Positions 54,746-64,000 of a DNA stretch of 64,000 nucleotides are shown here, piece after piece; the stretch's first letter is position 1; every line of letters begins with the position of its first letter. The notes under the pieces were generated by a model that was not told the origin of the DNA, searched no databases, and saw only the letters and a program-made list of their open reading frames with translations. The stretch covers positions 932,501 through 996,500 of the forward strand of contig NC_135241.1 of the NCBI RefSeq assembly GCF_947623445.1, in the 5' to 3' direction. Both the position numbers and the translations under genes were made by a program. The stretch is from Clavelina lepadiformis. Lineage: Eukaryota > Chordata > Ascidiacea > Aplousobranchia > Clavelinidae.

Positions 54746-57035
54746 CTTTAACTTGTCTATAAACGCATGATGTCTAACTTATTTGTGTGGTCACTGGTCA
54801 GGCCATAAGATAGTTTCAAAAACCTTTCCCGCAAAATTACTGTTCTCTTGCTATCACATGCGTTAGTACATGGTAGTTTGTATTCTTACGAACAGGTTGG
54901 CCATTTTATCTAAAGCTTTGTATAAAACAGTTACAAAGGCAGTTGTTACTTGGTTGAAAGTTGAACAAGGCTACTGCACATTTTGTAAGTTCATCAAAGA
55001 TTTCGAGTATGGCGGTCACGACATGTGTAGCCTAGTACAGCATTGACTTCCATAATAGCCACAAACACGACATGTTATGTGAGAAGCCTCATGACATTGT
55101 AGTGGCCTGGGTGGCATTTTTAATACCATTACATCATTTCTTGGAAAAGTGTTTTTCAGTTATTGATTGAAGTTTATGAACTTGTTTTTTGATAACACTT
55201 CAACTGTCGTTTGATATTTGGAAACTTGCTCTAAATAACTTCATGTAAAAACTCCTTTTAGTACGTTCCCAGGTTGTTTCCAGCACCTGTGCTGATAAGA
55301 AATCTTTATTGCAAATGCCCGCTTCTTAACTTTATACTGATTGTATTTATCTACATGTCAGCTTCAACTACATTTAATTCCCATTGCCAATACATTGTTT
55401 TCCTCGCTGCACATGTTCTGAAATGCAGCGTTTTTCTTGTCGAACATTTTTACACGCATTACTTCACATCTTATAAGCGAGCAGAGAGGCCGATAGAGAA
55501 AATCACCGAAACGAACAGATGAGCTTTCTACGCTAGTCATGGTGATTGCAAATCAATAGACATCATATAAGCAGTGGTATTACTATGTTTTTGATCATGC
55601 GTAATATTGAGAAAGTGTACAGCACCTGAAATAAAAACCTTTTCTTGTAAACTATTTATGTTGTAATATTAACACCTTTCGGCTGACAAGAGTATTCTAA
55701 CCGCACGCAACAATAGAGTCAGATAATTCAACAGGTAAATTAAGTTAACATAACATAAGTTAAGACAGATAAAATTAACACCAGAGTCAGCTTTCAAATT
55801 GTAAACCAGAAATATATTCCACTCTTTCCATTGCAATTTAAACTATCCAGTGGTCGATGGTTTCTTACTAACCAACGTTGCGAAGTTTTGAAGATCCAGG
55901 TTTAGACAAACGTTTACTCGAATTTTTTAGCCTGCCCCTGTAAAAATACGACTTGTAACTTACAATATATATGCTGGTAGGAATAAGGTAATTTAAAGGT
56001 AAATTGTAATAGGTTCTCGTCTTGACTCCCTAACGAATGTAAGGGTATTGTATTTATTTTTATTCACCATTTTGTACAAACACAAGGTCATGATCATGTC
56101 AAGTTCCTCGGTATTTCTATCTACGTCATAGTTGATTTAGTTATAGCGGAAGCAGTAGCACATGGCTGTCCACCGAAGAACGCGTCCAAATTCAAGAAGA
56201 GCTTAATCGAACCTTACGTGTCCATAATTACATGACAGATGTCGTGATAATCTATTCATCATAAAATTCTACGAAAGAAACAACTGAAGTCAAACTTCTT
56301 TTAATAAACTTGTTATGGCGTTCGAATTTACTGCACTCCTACCGCCACTATTACAGGCATCAATCATTCATTTTATTTTTCGCCAAAAGCGCGGTGGGGA
56401 CGAACTATCAAGCCAGTTCTTATTAACACGCGCCAATGAACAGGAAAAAGTGACAGAACCGAAAAGGCTTAAAACGTGGTCAAAAAAATGACGTTGATAT
56501 TTGCTGGTAGCAAGTAGAACAACCACTAAACAAATAATTAGTTGAATCCATACAACATAAGTTGAAAAAGGGAAATTTAAACATTGCTGAAAGGACCCCT
56601 CTTGGTCCGAAACTGAAGCCTTCAGTGGCGCTGGTGGTAACGTTTCAATCTAGTAACTGGTTGCAGTATTTTATCTCGAAAATATGTAAAAACGATCTGC
56701 AGTGAATGTCCGAAAATTGTTGTGTAATGAATAAACAGACTTAAGCGTAGCAAAGTGTTTTATTAAGAGGTACTTGTCGTTGGCATGCTGGATGCTACCT
56801 TTAGCATTGAAGCAAATGCAAATTGAAAAATGTTACTTTGCATGGTTTAAGATAGCCCCTTAACACCTTTAGCATTGATATTAGACGTGAAAAACAAACC
56901 AAGCTTGTGTAGCGCATCTAGGCTGTTTGGAAAAATAATTGAATAATCTGTCCAACATTTTGATGGATACAAAACTTTCCTATTAAGATTTTTGATATAC
57001 TTCGGGCAATAAAGCAGGAGTTGCCAAACTAAACA
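54746..57035. other. 3' flank of MVD and spacer, no gene seen
   Basis: It includes the likely MVD 3' UTR up to the AATAAA at 55630-55635. An 82-codon + strand ORF (55274-55522) within that stretch is unrecognised. TTTATT at 57036-57041 is the poly(A) signal for EGF-ZP gene C on the - strand. Confidence 0.5.
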
Positions 57036-57116
57036 TTTATTATCATGGTAGTGATACAAAGGCTACCAAAAACGTTTCGCACCACAATGGAACTTTCCAA
57101 ATATTAGTAACTTAGA

Positions 57117-60100
57117 TTATGACGTAGATAAGATATATTGTTCCTTGACTTGTTGACGACGACTGAAGAAAGTGAAGACAGAAACAAACAAAAACAAGAC
57201 GAGAATAGCTGAAGCGGCGGAAAGCAGCCCCGTGAACAATTTGCTAGGTTCTGCGAAAGAAACTGTTATTAGAAGAATGAAATTAATTTCTTCTTCAAAA
57301 CAAGGACCCAAACTTACCGCTTGAATTATTTCTCACTGGTTTCAGGTTGGGTGCTTCCCCACCTGTAACGACAACCTTTTCACCGTTATCCTTTTTGAAT
57401 TCTATCGTGTTCTTTCCAGCCACATATTCAACGAACATGAGGGGACCAATGACGTGATAGCTTTGTTCGGAAGTGACGTTGTTTGTCACGTGACGCTTTG
57501 TGCGAGTTGGACAAGATTTGTAGGTGGAGCCGTCGTTGCAAACCTAAGATTTTGTGAGATTTACAAAAGGAAATGTTTGAATATTGAATTGTAGACTACC
57601 TGTGTTGTTTGTTCTGCGAGGCCACAAAGGCTGACCCGAAGGTGGATGAAGACGCGGTTGCACCGGAGCATCCTGGGAACAATGAAAGACAGACAAGCTT
57701 TGTTGCGCCGACTTTGACCAACACTCACACTCAGAGGTGCAAAGTTGCTGCATCTGAAATGGAAGCGCAGTTCAAATGCGTAAGACTGGTGTAATTGAGG
57801 GTTAGGACAGTATTCTACCTTTCCACCAGGATTAAGTTGTTGCTGCTGACGTCACGACTGTTGCTGCAGGAGAGGAAAGCTTTTTCAACGCCGATGTGCA
57901 CTGAACCGGTGGCAGAGAAAAGAAGATTCTAGAAATGGAAAGGTCAATGGCAAGGCTTATAGGTCAATGGCAAGGCTTATATGTCAATTATAAGAAGAGG
58001 TGAAGATTTTACCGGTATAACGTTGATTGACAGGTGTACTCTGTTGGAGACAGTGTAAATCGCGCCCTCATTGATGACGTAATTGTCAGGACATCCATCC
58101 AGCTGACAGACTGATACCTTGCATAGGTTCACAGCCAACTTGTATCTCGTCTCGGAGTGCAATTTGGGACGTGTCATGTCAATCCTGTAAAATAGTGCTT
58201 GGTTGAACTGGTAGTGACGACAAAGTTAGAACACTAAAAAGGTGGAAACACCTACACGGGTTGTATCGACGTGACGATGTCCAGACTGTAATTAAAGGAA
58301 CAGGAAAAATCTAGAAGCGGTCGTGGCATGTCATAAAGCGGATTGCCGGTGTCTGTGTTGATCCAGATAGTATTGTTGTAAGCAAGGTCACCGGAACCAG
58401 ACCTGCGCCCCCTTTTAGTCTCGCAATCAACAAACGGCTCTTGTAGAATAATTTGATACCGCCCGTTGACCAATTCAGCTGAAAACAATACTCTCGTTAA
58501 TTTACATGCATTTCGATTCCACTTTTAGGGTTGTGGCTTTCTTAACCAACCTTCACATTGGCGCGACCTGGTTCGTTCGTAGTCGCTTAAACTGGTGGTG
58601 ACAAATATTTGGTTCGACCGGGATCTACCGCGAAATTCCTGGTAAAATCTCTGGGATATGTCGATTTCGATCTCATTTGGTCGGCAACGTATGTTAGGTG
58701 GGCCTGCGATTTTGGACTTTTTAACTACCATGTCATAATGACGATAAATCAAACCAAGGCGTCAGTTACGTCTTACCAACGTCACAACGTTTTCCTACGT
58801 AACCCCTGTTACTGACGCAGTAGTAGCCGAACTCGTGCCGACAAGATTCGACGCACGAACAACCTTCACCAACACACGGGTTCGAAGCGCAAGCGAGCGG
58901 ACCGGAGACTCTTGTGAGACAGTTGTAGCCTGAGTATCCGGATGGGCAGACGCAGCTGTAAAAGAAGATACGTTGTGTAGATCTGTGGCGGTGGACTGAG
59001 TGAGAAACATTACCTGTAGGGTGAGTTTGTGTCGGTTGGGTAGTTTATACAACGTCCGTTGTTCAAGCAGGGATTTGAATCACAAGGCAAAGGCGGTATG
59101 ACTTCCCCGTCTTGGCAGCGGTTACCCGTGTAGTCTTGGGTGCAAAAGCACCTTGTAAAAAAATACGAACTAAGCTGACTGCAATATAATGGGTACAACA
59201 AAACGTAGTTGAATGTGGTAGCACGGGCACAAAAGCCAACGTCAAGGCTATAAGACGTTGGCTGTTTGGGTGTCAAGTACAATAGAGGGATACATTGTGT
59301 AGTTGCACTGAAAAACTTACTTGTAGGCTAAGTTTGTGCCGGTTGGGTAATTTACACAAAGCCCATTGTTTAAGCAAGGATTTGAATCGCAAGGTAAAGA
59401 CGATATGACTTGTCTTTCTTCGCAGCGGTCACCAGTGTAGCCTTGGGCGCAAAGGCACCTTGTAAAAATTTAAGCAGAACTAATAAAACATATGGAATAG
59501 CACGACTACAGCGACAAAAAGTTGTTCCCCATCAGTCAACACTCGATAAACGCTTCATAAGAAACACCCAGCCCTAAGGGTGAAATAGAAATTAAATGCG
59601 TAGCCCGTTCAATGCTAGAAACATTACCTGTAGGGTAAGTTTGTGTCGGTTGGATAGTTTATACAAAGTCCGTTGTTCAAGCAGGGATTTGAATCGCAAG
59701 GTAATGACGGTATGACTTGCCTTTCTTCACAGAGGAAACCCATGTAACCTTGCGCACATAAGCACCTGTGAAAATGTATGCATGTCAATTACCGACACAA
59801 GAAACGACAAACATCGTGGCCGCGGGAGAAAACCTTTCTACGGGCGAGCTAGATTGCTGTAGTTCATATAACTCACTTGAAGCCCAAGCCTTCGTCCTGA
59901 CAAGTGGCTCCGTTTAAGCAAGGCAGGGAATGGCAAGCCGCCAAGGTCTCGCAAGTCTGGCCTGTATATCCTGGCATACAATTGCACCGTGGTGTCCTCT
60001 GCCAGCTGTAAAGGGAAATTTGTGTGGATAAAGTTATGTAATATTCACCACCGCACCGCAAGGGCAACGAGTGATCTATCAATGATATTAACCTATCTAG

Positions 60101-60995
60101 GACTACGATCACTCCATCGACATCTTCAAAGCTGCAAGTCCCTCCGTTGAGACAATTCAAAGGGCACGAAGGGTCATCTTGGCAGAACGCACCGGAGTAA
60201 CCGTCAGCACACTGGCACCTGCGTGAAAGAGTATGTTGAGTCACTCCGCTTTTAATAGAGCGGCATCTCTGTGAAATGCAACAATGACCTTGCACCGCCG
60301 CCTCCGACTGTAATACAAGTCCCTCCGTTTTGGCAAGTTGTTGTTGTGCACATAATATAAGCCGTTTCGCAATTGTAGCCAATCACGTTGGGTGGACAAT
60401 CGCACCTGGACAGATAAGACAGAATTAGAAAACGCCAAAAGCTCTAAGAAACGAAAAGGATCCAGATACCTATACGAGGACGGATATACGCCTCGACAAG
60501 TCCCGAAATTCTGACAGGGCTGATTCATACAGGTTTCATCTTGGTTTGGTTGATAGACGTAGCAATAAGGAAAACCCCTAATTCGATATAAACGTGACGT
60601 TAGTTGTAAATGCTAAGGGACAGCTTGCAGCCGGTAATTACCGATACATGGTGCAATCCTGGACATCAGAAGGGCACTCGACATCACGGGGACAGCTGGA
60701 TGTTTCAAGGAGGGCCTGTCTAATCATGTTATTAGAGTCGAGATCCTCTTCGTCAAATAAGAAACCTGAAGACTCCAAACCAGCTGTAAAAAAAATTACT
60801 TGAAACGACCAAACTTTCCGTTCAATATTGAAATGTAGGTTGGTTGTTACTCACCCCACGCACAGTTGAAGCCTGAACCGAACAGCAACCTAAATAGTCG
60901 AACAAAGTTAGGCTATAGCCAAGTAAAATATATAAAGTTGATAAGCTACTACCAGAGATTCATCCAAACACTTACAGCCAGCAAATGTTAAACAT
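57117..60995 (-). CDS. EGF-ZP protein C: about 8 EGF-like modules, ZP domain, membrane anchor
   Basis: The most diverged of the three paralogues, about 18 exons. A tiny first exon (60976-60995, start ATG 60993-60995) joins in phase to 60855-60889, giving signal peptide MFNICWLLLFGSGFNCAWA. The N-terminal module (about 60645-60790) keeps the acidic stretch and Cys spacing of A and B. Eight EGF-type modules follow, three of them near-copies (CDSNPCLNNGLC). An atypical module CRHEFGYYCVSNRGYVGKRC comes next, then the ZP domain (about 57.6-58.69 kb; GPPNIRCRPNEIEIDISQRFY, NNTIWINTDTG, AVNLCKVSVCQ, AFLSCS). The furin-type site is RTKR in CPTRTKRHV. The anchor LLSAASAILVLFLFVSVFTF has tail FSRRQQVKEQYILSTS. 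The same order as genes A and B, together with shared exon phases, shows common descent. An egg-coat or extracellular-matrix role is inferred from the family layout. Confidence 0.85.
59010..59766 (-). repeat. Tandem triplication of a single-EGF exon in gene C
   Basis: Three similar exons at about 59013-59152, 59321-59459 and 59630-59765 repeat with a period near 308 bases. Each encodes a CxCxQxYxGxxC half plus CDSNPCLNN and a YPT(D/G)TN end. They are more diverged than the gene A array, so the expansion is older and used a different exon. Confidence 0.85.
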
Positions 60996-61203
60996 GATTG
61001 AATTGAATCTTTAAGTGAAACCAAAACAGGAACAGATTTGAAATAGCGCAAAATAAATAAAGCTTCAATAAACCAAACTTCTTCAGCGTCAATGAAATTC
61101 TGTGCTGGCTTGGTCCCACCGCTTATACTAATCACGCATTGTGGATTAAAGGGAAATGTCCACACTGGAGACCTTTTAGAAGGACATAAAAGCAAGTCAC
61201 TCT

Positions 61204-61211
61204 CTTTTATA
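61204..61211 (-). promoter_or_regulatory. TATA box of EGF-ZP gene C
   Basis: TATAAAAG on the - strand, identical to the gene A box. It sits about 209 bases before the start ATG of gene C, so the 5' UTR would be longer (about 180 bases). Confidence 0.5.
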
Positions 61212-62031
61212 AGTGGAAATAATGGACAGGGTGAATGTATAAAAATACCATTGCAATTATGTTTTCATAACCTCGGTAAAGTTCCATTGTTCTAGCCAAG
61301 GATATTAATGCTTTAAAATTAAACAAAAATTGATGTTTTCCTCTTTAACAAATCCCGAAAACATACCATGGCAATCAGCGCTTACGAATCATTTTCTCTT
61401 TAATTTTTCGTTTTAAAGTTATGTCATCTACTTGACATGGCTTTGAGATCTTCCTATATATATATATATATTCTATACATAGAAACTCTGGCTCACCTTG
61501 TAGATTTACTTTTGTTTGAAACATCTTGCTGACTCACAATAATCAAGTGAAAGTCGTTCTTGGCGTATGAATGACATTAAATATTTATGTTTGTGTTTTA
61601 TTACGACATTTCCAGTCGTGCAAACGAGCAGAATCATGTTTTACCAATTTAACGTCAGGCCTACATCTTGTAGTTAACTGTTTAAAATCACGTTTTTTCT
61701 GAAAGACCTCACCTGTGATAAAGTGGAAGCGGAAACACTTAGTTTGATAAAGTGTATTGTGAAGGGAAGGTGATTAAGCTACTGTAAGTAGTGCACAGAG
61801 CCTGCTGTTACTTCTGGCTTTATGAACGCTCGATGGTCCTCGCTATTTACGGTTGGAGAAATTACAGCTGCTAACACCCGGAAGGGTTGTATCAGCGCAC
61901 GAAAGTCTGGTAAAGGAATAAAAACTCGGTCTTTGCTAAAATACGTCACTACTTTTCGTGACAAAATTCGAGAAACAAAATTTTGAGATCCAGTAATAAC
62001 AAGGCCCAGAAGCTCTACAGAAGGTATCAAA
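61212..62031. other. Divergent promoter region between gene C and the GPCR
   Basis: About 0.8 kb with a (TA)n microsatellite at about 61455-61471. No further gene is seen. The 106-codon - strand ORF at 61779-62099 overlaps the GPCR first exon and is not convincing. Confidence 0.5.
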
Positions 62032-63944
62032 ATGGAACAAAATATTTCCCTCAATGAAAGCCTTAACTTGACCGAGTGCGAAAAACTACAACCCGACAAC
62101 CCTTGGTGCGGAAAGTTTGGAGGACAGCAGATATTCGAGGTGGTTTACTTGACCATAGTCACTGTGGTTGGAACATTCGGAAATATTCTGGTCATCTGTT
62201 CGATCGTGTTCGAGAATCGGGTCCATAAAAATGGAAATGCGTTTATTATCAATCTTGCTGCAGCCGACCTTATAGTGAGTGAAAACATAGTGTTTGTTTG
62301 TGTGATTTTTTTGTCGTTTAAACCGAGAAAACGTTTGAATTAGGTGAACTTTGGTTTCCAAGATTCACAGTATTCGAATGCTGGTAGATATAAATTAACT
62401 GTAAGTGCTTTTTTAATCACTCGCTTATAGATACCAATTAAGCTACAATCATTGTTTGAAAGAAACCGTTCACTTTTTTTTGGAAAGCGAAGAAATACTT
62501 GCTTTTGGCCGAGCTAAAGTTGGGAAACGTTTAATGTTAGTTTTAAGTACAAGATCGGTTGTTTGTTGTGCTTATTTCGAATTCGACATGAACCGAACTG
62601 CCTGACTTTATTCAAAACTGAGCAGTAAACTCCAGTTCCTTTGTCTTCCAACTAACAAAAATTTTAACTGATATCAGACCTTTACTCGGTAAATTTTGGT
62701 TTAAAACAGACTTATGCCTAAGTAAAAGATTAAGCAAGAAAGCTGAAATACTTGAACTAAAGAAACAAAAATACAAGTTTCGAGGGTCTCAGTCCGAAAA
62801 TTTTCATTAAAAATTGGTGTGGTCATGTATTAATGTAAGCTATGCATAGCTTTGTTTCAACTTGATAAATTAGAGTGTTGTGTTTTTCTTCCAGGTGACC
62901 GGTATATACATGCCCACCGTGATAGCGAATGTTTTTGAAACTGGCAATGCCCTACCCATGATCGCCTGCAAAGTGCTGGGATACATCGTCACCTCAACAT
63001 GCGTTTGTTCTGTCTGTAACCTGACATTCATAGCAGTAAACAGGTATGTGGTTTGGACGCCATGAAATACAATAGCATCGAAATCTTACAACACCTGTGC
63101 ATGGAAAGTGTACAGCGTTCAGATTATGGTTGGTCAATAAAACACGACATGGCCTTTAGTTCCAACCTTAAAAAAACTTAAATCGTTCCATTGCCGTTTT
63201 GTTCATGTAAAATTGTAAAATAATAACAAATGTTTTATTTATCCATCACTGTCGCGTTATTATGGTGTTGGTCATGATCAAGAAAAAATTTCATAAAAAT
63301 TTACATGACAGAAAATTCAGACGATAAGTAATCTTCTTGCCACGTAAATGTTAATGGTGCCAGCGACTTCATTTAGGAAATTCGTTGTCACGTTGATTTT
63401 CACGTTGATTTTCTACCATAAATCTCCCTGCTTTTCTGCCATCATCGAAGAATTACTTGTTTTTCTTTTATAACGTAAATATTGTCAAACAATATCTACA
63501 TTGTGACGAAACACCAGTCGTGAAGGAAGACACAACACGATCAGTTGCAAAAAAAGACACTTCCTGTCACGTGGTTTGTTTAGATACTGGTCAATCGTGA
63601 AGAGAGAAACTTACGCGAAAGTCTTCTCCAAGAAGATGGTCGCTTTGATGATTTTATTCATCTGGTTCTGGTCGAATCTCGTCGTGACTCCGACGTTGTA
63701 CGGTTGGAGCGACCTCGTGTGAGTGGAATCCAGATTCATCTGATCATGATACTTATAGATTTTTGCGTTTTTTTACCAACCAACAGAATTTCTGAGTCGT
63801 TTTATGACGTCACAGGTACGACGCGAAGATGATGGAATGCGCTTGGGACGACACTGCCTCCCTGGCTTACAACATTATCCTCATAGGCTGCTCCATTTTG
63901 GTTCCCATCTGCGTCATCGTCGTTTGCTACTGGAAGCTTTTCCG
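62032..63944 (+). CDS. Class A (rhodopsin-like) GPCR, N-terminal 218 residues, gene continues past window
   Basis: Exons 62032-62274, 62895-63043, 63584-63718 and 63816-63944 give a continuous frame; the last donor (CG|GTAATC) shows more exons lie beyond the right edge. The N-tail has three glycosylation sequons (N4, N8, N12). TM1 has GNILVI, TM2 has NLAAADLIV, and TM3 ends in NRY (130-132) in place of DRY. A Cys in MIACKVLG should form the TM3-ECL2 disulphide with ECAWDD. TM4 is MVALMILFIWFWSNLV with the usual Trp, followed by TPTLYGW. TM5 includes LIGCSILVPICVIVVCYW. NRY together with YGW...YD...C.WD suggests the melatonin-receptor-like or Moody/Tre1-like groups. The ligand is unknown, and TM6-7, needed to decide, are absent. 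Confidence 0.85.
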
Positions 63945-64000
63945 GTAATCCTTACTATTACGTCATAATATCGAAGATCTTGCTTGTTGTCGACGGTTCT

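Overview
This 64 kb window is animal nuclear DNA. It is AT-rich, its genes are compact, and most are cut into many small exons with short introns. The best guess is an ascidian (tunicate). The orthologues are ordinary animal genes, but introns and intergenic spaces are small, and three tandem genes join EGF-like repeats to a ZP domain, the layout of the ascidian vitelline-coat protein VC70/VC120. The species cannot be named from the sequence alone.

Region 1 (1-30 kb) is a housekeeping block. On the + strand lies RSU1 (1-2622, 5' end outside the window). On the - strand lie a PACSIN/syndapin F-BAR-SH3 gene (5255-11942), a UBE2Q-type E2 ubiquitin-conjugating enzyme (16281-19834) and an intronless BRAT1-like gene (20395-22773). 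RGP1, the partner of RIC1 in the Rab6 exchange factor, is on the + strand (27309-29939). For PACSIN, UBE2Q, RGP1, MVD and the CAP-like gene the exon lengths I chose add up to an exact open frame.

Region 2 (32-61 kb) is a reproductive or extracellular-matrix-like block. Three - strand genes (A 34462-41539, B 43262-46351, C 57117-60995) each encode a signal peptide, a conserved N-terminal module, EGF-like repeats, a ZP domain, a basic furin-type site, a membrane anchor and a short tail. They differ mainly in EGF number (about 32, 5 and 8). Gene A carries a young tandem array of EGF exons with a period near 865 bp. Each gene has a TATAAAA box upstream. Between B and C lie a secreted Cys-rich gene with a possible divergent CAP domain (46886-49909, - strand) and mevalonate diphosphate decarboxylase MVD (52196-54745, + strand).

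Region 3 (62-64 kb) holds the first four exons of a class A GPCR with an NRY motif; the gene runs off the right edge.

Mobile DNA is mostly small, non-autonomous DNA transposon relics: three hAT-like MITEs with 8 bp target duplications, one piggyBac-like MITE flanked by TTAA, and a short terminal-inverted-repeat family present twice. I recognised no retroviral, LTR, Polinton or LINE coding sequence. The most interesting system is the EGF-ZP cluster, a candidate egg-coat sperm-receptor family with ongoing exon amplification.
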